Shown here piece after piece: positions 6,447 to 14,555 of a DNA stretch of 24,893 nt (positions are counted from its first letter, which is position 1; every line of letters starts with the position of its first letter). The DNA is taken from assembly GCA_003649495.1 (NCBI GenBank), contig QMRZ01000007.1:1-24893 (forward strand). The letters run 5' to 3'. The DNA comes from Thermoprotei archaeon. Lineage in GTDB: Archaea; Thermoproteota; Thermoprotei; Thermofilales; Thermofilaceae. The notes beneath the pieces are model-generated. The model did not search any database. It worked only from the letters and a program-made list of their open reading frames with translations, and was not told the DNA's origin. The position numbers were made by a program, and so were the translations under genes.

Positions 6447-8735
6447 ATGGGCCTTAAGGCACGCCGGGCAGTACTCATCAGGATCACCGGGCTAGTCCAG
6501 GGGGTGGGCTTTAGGCCCTTTATCCACCGCATAGCTAGGAGGAGCGGAGTGAGGGGCTACGTCAAGAACCTGGGCGGCTCAGAGGTGGAGGTGTGGGCTG
6601 AGGGCGCTGACGGCGCCGTGAGGAGGTTTCTCGAGCTACTGGAGCACGAGCGCCCGCCTCCCGCCGAGCTAGACGAAGTTAATGTGATAGAGGTCGAGCC
6701 CAGGGGCTACAGGGAGTTCAGGATACTCAGGAGCGGGCGCCAGGTGACTAGGCGCTCACAGATACCCCCGGACATAGGCGTCTGCGAGCACTGCTTGAGG
6801 GAGGTACTCGATCCTAGCTCTAGGTGGTACAGGTACGCGTTTAACTCGTGTGCCTGGTGTGGGCCCCGCTTCTCAATGATGTACTCCACCCCCTATGACA
6901 GGGAGAACACAGCTATGAGGGCCTTCCCCCTATGTGATGAGTGTAGGAGGGAGTACTCGGACCCAGACAACCTGCGAAGGTTTCATGCCCAGGGGATTAG
7001 CTGCCCCCGCTGCGGCCCTAAGCTATGGCTCCTGGATGGGAGAGGTAGGGAAATCGCGTGTGAGGACCCCATACGGGAGGCGGCCAGGCTCGTTGATGAG
7101 GGCTTCATCGTGGCTGTCAAGGGGGTGGGGGGCTTTCACATAGCGGCGCTGGCCTCCGATGATGATGTCGTGGCTGAGCTCAGGAGGAGGAAGCACAGGC
7201 CCCAAAAGCCCTTCGCGATCATGGCACTAGACCTGGAGGTGGTGGGTAGGATAGCGAGACCCTGTGAGAAGCACGTAGAGCTCCTCTGCTCCCCTCAGAG
7301 GCCGATAGTGCTCGTGCCCAAGAGGGAGGAGGCGCCTGTCTCAGAGCTCGTGGCCCCCGGCCTGGCCGAGATAGGCGTGATGCTCCCCTATACTCCGCTC
7401 CACTACCTCCTCCTCATGGAGACGAGGGATAAGTTCCTCATAATGACGAGCGGGAATAGACGTGGATTGCCGATATGCACGGGCGTTGAGGCGCTCGAGG
7501 AGCTGAAGGGGATAGCCGACTACTTCCTCCTCCATAACAGGGAGATAGTGAATAGGGTGGATGACAGCGTGGTGAGGCTCACAGACGGCATACCTCAGCT
7601 CCTCAGGAGGGCCAGGGGCTACGCCCCCAGGTGGATCAGGGTGCCGTTCAAGCTGGAGAGGGAGGTGATAGCCCTGGGCGCGCACCTCTCGAATGCGGGG
7701 GCTGTGGCCTTCGAGGATCGGGTAATCCCGACACAGTATGTCGGCGACATGGACTGCCTTGAGAACGTAGAATTCCTCCTCTCAGCCCTCAAGTTCCTCG
7801 AGGAGTGCTACAAGCTGAGTGCTAAGGCAATAGCATCAGATGCACACCCCGGTTACGTGACGACGCGGCTAGCCGCGTCGAAGGCGTCGCAGCTCGGGGT
7901 GCCCCACATCAGGGTCCAGCACCACCACGCTCACATAGTCTCCGCAATGGCATCGGTAGGCATTCAAGCCGACGAGGAGGTGCTGGGAGTAGCAATTGAC
8001 GGGGCTGGCTACGGGGCTGATGGCAAGATCTGGGGGGGCGAGGTGATGGTCGCATCCTACACGGGGTACGAGAGGGTGGGGCACCTGGAGTACATACCCC
8101 TGCCGGGAGGGGATAGGGCCACCATCTACCCTGCCAGGATAGTCGCGGCAACATTATCGCTGGAGCTAGGCCCGGAGCACGCGCTCAAGATCTGCGAGAA
8201 GCTAGGGCTGCACCACAGCTTGCCGGGAGGGCGGGCAGAGCTGGCGCTCGCAGCCAGGAGTGCTCCCAGCGCCCCCCAGGCCTCCAGCGTGGGGAGGTTC
8301 CTGGATGCTGCCTCAGCCATCCTGGGGATATGCCGTGAGAGGACCTACGAGGGCGAGCCAGCAATGAAGCTAGAGGCCGCGGCTAGGGGGGGCGGGCTAG
8401 TTGGAGGGCTCAAGCTAGAGGTGGAGGACGGCCGTGTAGTCGTCAGAGAGTACCTCCTGAGGCTAGCTGAGGCCGTGGACGAGCACAGCGTTAAGGACCT
8501 AGCCTACACTACCCAGGTGAGGCTGGGAGAGGCTCTAGGCCTACTGGCGCGCGAGGCCCTAGGCGATGCCCACATGCCAGTAGTCGTGTCGGGCGGGGCC
8601 GCGGTAAATGACTACATCATCAAGGGGCTGAAGAAGACTGTTGGCAAGCTGCTGCTGCCCCGCGGCATCCCCCCCGGTGACGGGGGGATCGCCGTGGGGC
8701 AGGCCGTCGTGGCTGGGCTAAGCTTTTTTGAGTAG
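6447..8735 (+). CDS. hypF: Carbamoyltransferase HypF for [NiFe]-hydrogenase maturation
   Basis: This protein of 762 residues has all HypF domains in order. The acylphosphatase domain has GLVQGVGFRPF at 15-25, with catalytic Arg23 and Asn41. The double zinc-finger region has Cys pairs 113/116, 135/138, 163/166 and 186/189. A YrdC-like domain spans about 205-390, including KGVGGFH at 225-231 and RVDDSVVR at 370-377. A Kae1-like domain has HHHAH at 492-496 and DGAGYGADG near 518-526. It hydrolyses carbamoyl phosphate, forms carbamoyl-AMP and passes the carbamoyl group to the HypE C-terminus for making the cyanide ligands of the NiFe site. No other hyp or hydrogenase gene is in view, but its presence implies a NiFe hydrogenase elsewhere. 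The prs gene follows after 17 nt, so they are probably cotranscribed. Confidence 0.96.
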   Translation: MGLKARRAVLIRITGLVQGVGFRPFIHRIARRSGVRGYVKNLGGSEVEVWAEGADGAVRRFLELLEHERPPPAELDEVNVIEVEPRGYREFRILRSGRQVTRRSQIPPDIGVCEHCLREVLDPSSRWYRYAFNSCAWCGPRFSMMYSTPYDRENTAMRAFPLCDECRREYSDPDNLRRFHAQGISCPRCGPKLWLLDGRGREIACEDPIREAARLVDEGFIVAVKGVGGFHIAALASDDDVVAELRRRKHRPQKPFAIMALDLEVVGRIARPCEKHVELLCSPQRPIVLVPKREEAPVSELVAPGLAEIGVMLPYTPLHYLLLMETRDKFLIMTSGNRRGLPICTGVEALEELKGIADYFLLHNREIVNRVDDSVVRLTDGIPQLLRRARGYAPRWIRVPFKLEREVIALGAHLSNAGAVAFEDRVIPTQYVGDMDCLENVEFLLSALKFLEECYKLSAKAIASDAHPGYVTTRLAASKASQLGVPHIRVQHHHAHIVSAMASVGIQADEEVLGVAIDGAGYGADGKIWGGEVMVASYTGYERVGHLEYIPLPGGDRATIYPARIVAATLSLELGPEHALKICEKLGLHHSLPGGRAELALAARSAPSAPQASSVGRFLDAASAILGICRERTYEGEPAMKLEAAARGGGLVGGLKLEVEDGRVVVREYLLRLAEAVDEHSVKDLAYTTQVRLGEALGLLAREALGDAHMPVVVSGGAAVNDYIIKGLKKTVGKLLLPRGIPPGDGGIAVGQAVVAGLSFFE

Positions 8736-8752
8736 CCCGTGTGAGTTGAGCG

Positions 8753-9631
8753 ATGACGGTAGTCGCTACTCACTCATCCCTGGGCCTAGCTGCTAGAGTC
8801 GCAGAGCTGCTCTCAGACGAGCTGGTGCTTGTGGAGGAGAAGCTCTTCCCAGATGGGGAGAGGTACCTCAGAGTCCCTTGTAAGCTGGAGGGAGATGTGA
8901 TCCTAGTGCACTCGACCCACCCGCCACAGGATGAGAGGATCATGGAGCTACTGCTCGCGATAGATGCGGTGAGGGGGGCTGGCGCCAAACGAGTGGTAGT
9001 CGTCACGCCGTACCTGGCTTACGCCAGGCAGGATAAGCGGTTCCTGGAGGGCGAGCCCATCAGCATCGGCGTCGTACTCCAAGCGGTCCAGGCAGTGGGC
9101 GCGGATGCGCTGGTGGTGGTTGACATTCACAAGCCCTCCTCCCTTGACGAGTGGCTCAGGATTCCTCACATAAACGTGCTGCCCATCAAGCAGCTCGCGG
9201 AGTACTTTAAGGGGAGGCTGAGAGACCCTCTAATCCTGGCCCCCGATAAGGGGGCTCTCCACAGGGCGCGGGACATGGCGCGTGTGCTAGACGCCGACTA
9301 CGACTACCTGGAGAAGAGGAGGGATCGCGTGACTGGCGAGATCAGAGTCTTACCCAAGAGCATGAGCGTGGAGGGGAGGGACGTGCTCATAGTGGATGAC
9401 ATCATAAGTACTGGGGGGACGCTAGCGGCTGCAGCAAAGTCGGCGATATCGGCTGGCGCTAGGGGAGTCTACGCGGCGTGTACACATGCGCTCCTGGTAT
9501 CTGGCGCGCTGGACAAGGTGTACGGAGCTGGAGTCAGGGAGGTCGTGGCCACGGATACCGTCCCCTCACCCATCTCCAAGGTGAGCGTAGCTGAGCCCAT
9601 CGCAGAAGCCCTCAAGCGCCTCAGCCCCTGA
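8753..9631 (+). CDS. prs: Ribose-phosphate pyrophosphokinase (PRPP synthetase)
   Basis: This enzyme of 292 residues makes PRPP from ribose-5-phosphate and ATP for nucleotide, His and Trp synthesis. FPDGERY at 32-38 and the ATP-loop sequence YARQDKRF at 90-97 are present. The metal-binding VDIHKP at 123-128 stands in place of the bacterial DLH motif. The flexible-loop EKRRDRVTG is at 187-195, and the PRPP-binding VDDIISTGGT at 214-223 is intact. The length fits the short archaeal class rather than the bacterial enzyme of about 315 residues. It is the second gene of the hypF transcript. Its last 11 nt overlap the 3' end of the convergent membrane-protein gene. Confidence 0.95.
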   Translation: MTVVATHSSLGLAARVAELLSDELVLVEEKLFPDGERYLRVPCKLEGDVILVHSTHPPQDERIMELLLAIDAVRGAGAKRVVVVTPYLAYARQDKRFLEGEPISIGVVLQAVQAVGADALVVVDIHKPSSLDEWLRIPHINVLPIKQLAEYFKGRLRDPLILAPDKGALHRARDMARVLDADYDYLEKRRDRVTGEIRVLPKSMSVEGRDVLIVDDIISTGGTLAAAAKSAISAGARGVYAACTHALLVSGALDKVYGAGVREVVATDTVPSPISKVSVAEPIAEALKRLSP

Positions 9632-10148
9632 TGCCTAGCCTATCCACCCTCGAGATGAGGGCAGCCGTTAAGCCGGCTGTCACGGCCTCAGTTAGCGGGC
9701 CTACCCCGATCATGTATCCACCCATCACGGGGAGGTAGAGGCCCAGCAGCGAGTAGATGAGGGCGGTCACGGGATCCCGCACGAACATGAGTAGGAGGAA
9801 GTAGGACGAGAGGACATCGTACATGAACTCCGAGATGAAGGCTAGGACGAATATCAGCGTTGCTCGGTGCTTAGCGCGGAGCAGGCCCCAGGCCCCTCCT
9901 ATAGCTCCAGCTAGCAGGGAGTCAACCACAGTCCACGGGCCCAGCCCTAACAGCAAGTCGCTCAGGGCGAATGAGAGGATTCCCGTAAGCATGCCGGCCA
10001 GGGGCCCCGCAGTATAGCCAGCCACCATGGCCGCCAGTAGGGGGGCGTTGAGGAACTGCAGCGTGCCGACAAGCGCGTGCTTGGTGAGCCTCACCGCTAT
10101 GCCCAGGGCCGTGAACAAGGAGACTAGAGCTACTACCCTAGCGTTCAC
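9621..10148 (-). CDS. Membrane protein resembling ECF transporter S component
   Basis: This hydrophobic protein of 175 residues has five to six predicted membrane segments. Its N-terminal pattern is ALVSLFTALGIAVRL, then LQFLNAPLLAAMVAGYTAGP, GMLTGILSFALSDLLLG and LGPWTVVDSLLAGAIGG. This is the layout of ECF vitamin/metal transporter substrate-binding (S) components, in particular the group with G-x-G-PWT in the middle. The substrate is unknown and no EcfA/EcfT genes are nearby. The GTG at 10148 is chosen because its GTGA overlaps the TGA stop of the upstream gene and GGGAG lies just ahead. The same frame stays open further upstream but would run 115 nt inside the neighbour with a hydrophilic, low-complexity sequence. 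It is the last gene of a three-gene operon. Confidence 0.75.
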   Translation of the reverse strand: MNARVVALVSLFTALGIAVRLTKHALVGTLQFLNAPLLAAMVAGYTAGPLAGMLTGILSFALSDLLLGLGPWTVVDSLLAGAIGGAWGLLRAKHRATLIFVLAFISEFMYDVLSSYFLLLMFVRDPVTALIYSLLGLYLPVMGGYMIGVGPLTEAVTAGLTAALISRVDRLGIRG

Positions 10149-12139
10149 TTCTCCCGAGTCTGGGGATGAGGCTTGACGGCTGGAGAGGCGGTGTGGCGCC
10201 TGCGCCTCAGGAGTGAGAAGGCGAGCAGTCCCGCGGTCGCTACCGCTAGGCCTGCGCACAGTGCTGCTAGCCAGCTAGGCGGTGGGGAGCCCTGCTCACC
10301 CTCTTCCTGTCCTACGCTCACCTCAATCCTCTTGAGCACAGCCCTCACCTCTAGCTGCTTATCCACCTTTAGCAGGAGAGCTGTTTGATTGTAACCAGGC
10401 GCGCTGACTATAACGCGATACGTCCCAGTGGGCAGGTTAAACACGCACTCAGCTCCCCTGGACTCTGCTAGCACCTCCCCATCCTCTGCCTCCACGATCA
10501 CCGTGGCATTCTCCACCTCCACTCCCTCCTCACCGGATACCCGTATGACGACCCTGTAAGTCCCCCTAAGCGTCACTACGGCTCGCGTATCCTGCTCCAC
10601 CGCCCACGAGCCCTCAGCCAACTCACCCCCCGCCCTCACGCTTACTGTGTAATTCCCCCGAGTCACGTTCAGCAATGCCCTACAGTTAACGGCTTCACCG
10701 CTCCACAACACCTCCCCATCACGCAGGACGGCTATGTGACAGAGGGGGGGCACAGTGCCGTTATCGAATATGCCCATGACCTCGAGTAGGTAGAGCCTCT
10801 CCAGCCGCACCGTGAGGGAGGTGCTCTCTGAGAGGCTGAGCATCACGCGTGATGGCTTATGTGAGGGTGAGCTAACCTCGACGACGTAGAGCCCCGGCTC
10901 CAGCGTCATCACGGCTATGCCATCCTCAGAGGTCCTAGCGAGGGGGGTTGAATTAATGCTGATCAAGGCGCCTGGGATCGGCGCTCCCTCATCATCGACC
11001 ACCTTCACCGTGAGGGAGAGGGGCTTGGCCTCGGGCTCAACGCCCCTAAGCCTTAGGAGGGACGCCTCATTGGCGGTAATTACCACAACGTAGTCGCCCG
11101 CCAACTTCATCCTCGCAAAGCCCCTCCAGGAGCCTAGCCATCGAGCTCCAGTCGCGGGATCTAGGTAGAGCAGCGTGGTATTCCTCGATACGGGGTCGCC
11201 AAGGAGCACGAGCACCCTGCCCTCATCGTCTACTAGGGAGTGCACAGCGCCGCTCGGCGCTGTAGCGAGCGAGTACCGCTTAAAGTTCCTATGAGAGATG
11301 TCCACGAGCATTAACATCAGCTTCCCCCCCTCTAGGTAGGTGTAGTGGAAGAACTTGGCCCCAGGCGAGAAGCCGTAGCTCCTCCACTCCCCAGCGCGGT
11401 GGGGGAAGGTTACGTTAGAGACCACTGTGAGCCCATCTCCGCCGACCCTGTATATGGCTAGCTTCCCCCACCGCGCTATGTAAATAGTTGAGAAGTTCTC
11501 ATCGACGCCCACGTCCTTGACTCTCTCGACCTCCGCCTTAACGAGGTATGTCCTACTCCCCACCCTCCTGATTACTAGCAGCCGCTCGTCGTTCTCCAGG
11601 CATATGTGGCAGAAGGTGTTTATGCCTAGGAGCAGGGCTAGTGTGGCATTCCTGCTCAACAAGCACTTCACATACCTGTTCAGCACGTGATCTCTGGGCC
11701 CAGCATCCTCGAGACTGGGTAGGGCTTTGAAGACTACATTCCTCCCAACCAACACGGCTACAACCCCGTTAGCGTAAGCGATGCTGTACTCCCCCCTCTT
11801 TATCGCATTGACATCTACCCTGAGCTCACACCAAGTAGCTTCACCGCTCATTGGAGATAGCAGGCCCAGCCAGCCCCTCGAGGTGAGCACGAGTATGCCA
11901 TAGGGGTACGCGGGCTCCACAGCCACCGGCGTGCCATGCGTACCGGTATGTGAGACCCACCTAATGCCGTCCTCAACGTAGATTATCGTGCCATTGGCAA
12001 GCGCCACTACGAGGGCGGCGCCGTAGGCAGCTGCATCGGCTACCTTGCCAGCCACTGAGCTCACTAATTGGGGCTCGCAGCTAGAGAGGCTAGCCAGGCA
12101 GAGCTGCACCACTACTAGGGCGGCGACCCCGAGCCTCAT
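10145..12139 (-). CDS. Surface-anchored propeller protein with carboxypeptidase-regulatory-like repeats
   Basis: This protein of 664 residues begins with a Sec-type signal peptide (1-21). Residues 25-365 are beta-rich with repeating strands and resemble a PQQ/WD-like propeller, though no textbook repeat motif is clear. Three carboxypeptidase-D-regulatory/PEGA-like beta-sandwiches follow, at about 374-447 (VKVVDDEGAPIPGALISIN), 450-525 and 527-603 (LPTGTYRVIVSAPGYN). A Pro-rich linker, one membrane helix (about 623-645) and an Arg/Lys tail end the protein, so it is displayed outside and anchored at its C-terminus. Many N-x-S/T sequons suggest N-glycosylation. The ATG at 12139 lies 50 nt inside the upstream gene. 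A lipobox-like LSSC at 18-21 is probably coincidental. Function unknown; glycan or protein binding is a guess. Confidence 0.7.
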   Translation of the reverse strand: MRLGVAALVVVQLCLASLSSCEPQLVSSVAGKVADAAAYGAALVVALANGTIIYVEDGIRWVSHTGTHGTPVAVEPAYPYGILVLTSRGWLGLLSPMSGEATWCELRVDVNAIKRGEYSIAYANGVVAVLVGRNVVFKALPSLEDAGPRDHVLNRYVKCLLSRNATLALLLGINTFCHICLENDERLLVIRRVGSRTYLVKAEVERVKDVGVDENFSTIYIARWGKLAIYRVGGDGLTVVSNVTFPHRAGEWRSYGFSPGAKFFHYTYLEGGKLMLMLVDISHRNFKRYSLATAPSGAVHSLVDDEGRVLVLLGDPVSRNTTLLYLDPATGARWLGSWRGFARMKLAGDYVVVITANEASLLRLRGVEPEAKPLSLTVKVVDDEGAPIPGALISINSTPLARTSEDGIAVMTLEPGLYVVEVSSPSHKPSRVMLSLSESTSLTVRLERLYLLEVMGIFDNGTVPPLCHIAVLRDGEVLWSGEAVNCRALLNVTRGNYTVSVRAGGELAEGSWAVEQDTRAVVTLRGTYRVVIRVSGEEGVEVENATVIVEAEDGEVLAESRGAECVFNLPTGTYRVIVSAPGYNQTALLLKVDKQLEVRAVLKRIEVSVGQEEGEQGSPPPSWLAALCAGLAVATAGLLAFSLLRRRRHTASPAVKPHPQTREK

Positions 12140-14465
12140 GACCCGATCTCAGCAGCTTAGCTCCCCTAATAACCCTTTGCGTCAAGTAGCTGAGCACTAC
12201 TAATGCGGCTAGCGTGATGGCTGAGACCAGGGTTATCGCGTCGCCTGGAGTTGAGAGCCTGTAGTAGAGCCTGAGGACGTGCTCGCCACCAGGCACCTCC
12301 ACCTTGATGAACGGGATCTTGTAGTTCGTTAACGTGCCATCATCTGGTACTAGGACGAATGAGGGGACGTTGGGGTAGTACCTGCCCACCTCTACCTCGC
12401 GTCCGTCAACTCGGGCATGCCAGCCCGGATACTCCACCTGCCTCACATACACTACCGTGTCATTAGGGGCTGAGTACTTCACGACTATCTCGCCGGGCCT
12501 TATCTCCACGTCCTCAACGACTCCTCCCTTAATGCTCACGATTGGGTTGAAGGACGTGGTCCTGAACACGTGAAACGGCGGCTCCACGAACAGCTCTTCG
12601 AATAGGTCAGGCCTAGCTCTCATAGCGTTCACAAGGGTCTTGTCGAATAGCACGAAGTACGTTATCCCGAGCTCCCTGGCCACGTGGTAGAGCCTCTCGG
12701 GATGGCGGGCGAGCCAGGATATGGGCTGCCCCAGGAGGTAGTCTGCCTCGGTGTTCGCTAGGGGGTGGGTTATGTACCTAGTGCCGTAGCCCCCACCCAC
12801 CTGGGGCTTCCCCGTCAGCATCGATGAGAGGTAGAAGTAGTGTGACACGGGGAGGCGCCGCCAGTCGCCCAGCTTCCAGAGGGTGTCCTGGTAAAACACG
12901 TACGTATTATCAGAGGCATTAGCGGCTACCCACTCCATGATGCGCCTCAGGCTCTCGGTCATCGGGAAGTCAGTGTCTAGCTTAAAGTGCAGCTCACCAG
13001 CGTAGGGGTAATAGAGGTCAGTCTCCTGCAGGTGGGGGATTATGTAAAGTGCTGCGAACAGCATGGCGATGAGCCCTATAGCCGCCCAGCCCACCTGAGC
13101 CACTGCACCCCTAGCCTCCTTCAGGGATTCGTAGGCCCTCCTGAGAGGGGTTGAGAAGCCTATTGCAGCCGCTGCGAACACGAGGTATCTGGCTAGCCCA
13201 GCGAACTTGTAGTAGGCGTAGTCGCTGCTGAACGGCATGAGCTGCCCCATGTTCACCGTCCAGCCGAGGAACTGGAACCTGTAGGAGGCAGGCCCCGTGG
13301 CCATGAATAACAGTAGAGAGGCGGCAGACCCTATGAGTAGGGGGGCTGGCTGGGCGGAGAATGCTGAGGCTAGGAGGAATAGGAGTGATGAGTAGATGAG
13401 CCTGAGGCCCATGCATCCATCGTAAGGCGATGCTGCCGATACTAGCCACATTATCACGGCCGCCGAGGCTGCTGTGAGGGGGATGAGCCTCGAGCCCCTG
13501 GAAGGCATCGAGGCGGCAATGAGTACGCTCATCAGAAAGAGAGCCCCCTGCAGCAGGCCGAGGGACCTTAGGAAGGTGTTGAAGCCCCCGGGCCCGAGTA
13601 CCCACTTAATCGTGGGGAGGCTGCGGTACGCGTAGTTGGTCTTGAGTAGGGGGATTAGCCAGAACGCCGCTAAGCCCCCCGCGCCAGCAGCAGCTACGCC
13701 CAGAGTAGCTGCTGCCCACGCCACCCCCCTCCAGGAGCCGGCTAGCTTGGCCCTCAGCCCCTTGCCCTCAGCAATTACGATCGCCCTCAGAGCGGCGTAC
13801 ACGGTGAGGAGCAGGAGCACAGCAGAGAGCCCTATCCCAGTCATGGGGTGGCTGAGGAGGGTGGCGGCTATCAGGAAAGCAGTTAATGAGGCTAGCCTAG
13901 CCCAGCGCCACCCTCTAGCTGAGAGAGCCAGCCAGTAAGCAGCTAAGCTGATGAGAGCTACCCCTATGCCCAGCCGGTGAGGCCACATTCCTATGACGTA
14001 CATCTGCTTCAAGCCAGCATCTAGCCACTCCGACTCCTGAGGCATGACGACGATGCATAGCAGCGCTGCCAGGCACGCTGCCACTGGGTCGCGGGTCGAC
14101 GCCTTAACGTACAGGTACGCCCCCACCGCTGGGAGCAGGTAGGTGATTAGGAATGCCACCTTGTAGGCCATATTTATATCTATAAAACCCAGGGCCGCGT
14201 GGTAGATGAGAGCTACAAGTAGGTATGCCCCCGGGTTGTAATACTGATTGAACACCCAGCCGAAGTTATTGTAGGGGTCCCACCCCAGCACAGTTAGTTG
14301 GGGGAGGAAGTATACGGCAGTTAGGTACGAGCAGACGAGGTGTGGGGGGTTATCCCACCCGGGCAGCACCCCCTCTCTGAAGATCGTCTTCACAGATAAG
14401 GCGCCCAGGAGAAGCACTGCCGCCAGTGCCAGCTCGCCACTTATCGCGCGCCGCCCGCCTTCCAT
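12090..14465 (-). CDS. GT-C/YfhO-like multi-spanning membrane protein, putative glycosyltransferase
   Basis: This protein of 791 residues has about twelve membrane helices and a C-terminal extracellular beta domain. The first loop carries GWDNPPH at 36-42 and GWDPYNN at 61-67. Acidic residues at this place in the first extracellular loop are typical of GT-C enzymes that use polyprenyl-phosphate sugars. The C-terminal region (about 690-765, with VEYPGWHARVDGREVEVG) is the membrane-associated sandwich seen in YfhO-like proteins and in those labelled as 6-pyruvoyl-tetrahydropterin-synthase-related membrane proteins. It is probably a glycosyltransferase acting on surface glycans or glycolipids; donor and acceptor are unknown. 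It is the first gene of a three-gene operon and is divergent from the glycosidase-permease fusion. ATG 14465 follows a TATA box by about 34 nt. Confidence 0.75.
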   Translation of the reverse strand: MEGGRRAISGELALAAVLLLGALSVKTIFREGVLPGWDNPPHLVCSYLTAVYFLPQLTVLGWDPYNNFGWVFNQYYNPGAYLLVALIYHAALGFIDINMAYKVAFLITYLLPAVGAYLYVKASTRDPVAACLAALLCIVVMPQESEWLDAGLKQMYVIGMWPHRLGIGVALISLAAYWLALSARGWRWARLASLTAFLIAATLLSHPMTGIGLSAVLLLLTVYAALRAIVIAEGKGLRAKLAGSWRGVAWAAATLGVAAAGAGGLAAFWLIPLLKTNYAYRSLPTIKWVLGPGGFNTFLRSLGLLQGALFLMSVLIAASMPSRGSRLIPLTAASAAVIMWLVSAASPYDGCMGLRLIYSSLLFLLASAFSAQPAPLLIGSAASLLLFMATGPASYRFQFLGWTVNMGQLMPFSSDYAYYKFAGLARYLVFAAAAIGFSTPLRRAYESLKEARGAVAQVGWAAIGLIAMLFAALYIIPHLQETDLYYPYAGELHFKLDTDFPMTESLRRIMEWVAANASDNTYVFYQDTLWKLGDWRRLPVSHYFYLSSMLTGKPQVGGGYGTRYITHPLANTEADYLLGQPISWLARHPERLYHVARELGITYFVLFDKTLVNAMRARPDLFEELFVEPPFHVFRTTSFNPIVSIKGGVVEDVEIRPGEIVVKYSAPNDTVVYVRQVEYPGWHARVDGREVEVGRYYPNVPSFVLVPDDGTLTNYKIPFIKVEVPGGEHVLRLYYRLSTPGDAITLVSAITLAALVVLSYLTQRVIRGAKLLRSGHEARGRRPSSGAALPG

Positions 14466-14495
14466 GGTAGCTTCGCGTGTAGCGTTTGCAGGGGG

Positions 14496-14502
14496 TTTAT
14501 TT
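14496..14502 (-). promoter_or_regulatory. TATA box of the GT-C operon
   Basis: The minus strand reads AAATAAA, centred about 34 nt before ATG 14465. It lies in the 90-bp divergent gap. Confidence 0.5.
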
Positions 14503-14519
14503 CCATTATGGCGATAAGC

Positions 14520-14527
14520 CTTTAAAC
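14520..14527 (+). promoter_or_regulatory. TATA box of the glycosidase-permease fusion gene
   Basis: CTTTAAAC is centred about 32 nt before ATG 14556. The expected leader is only a few nt and contains GAGGAG directly before the ATG. The two divergent boxes are about 24 nt apart, so a regulator bound here could control both genes. Confidence 0.5.
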
Positions 14528-14555
14528 ATCCTCAAGCCGGGCTCTTCTGAGGAGT

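Noticed and set aside
10149..10259. N-terminal extension of the S-component gene inside the surface-protein gene
   Set aside because: It would overlap the neighbour by 115 nt with a Ser/Arg/Pro-rich hydrophilic sequence. The GTG at 10148 overlaps the upstream stop and has a ribosome-binding site.
12075..12090. LSSC lipobox in the signal peptide of the surface protein
   Set aside because: The protein already has a C-terminal membrane anchor, and bacterial-type lipoprotein processing is not expected in this lineage. A four-residue match is weak.
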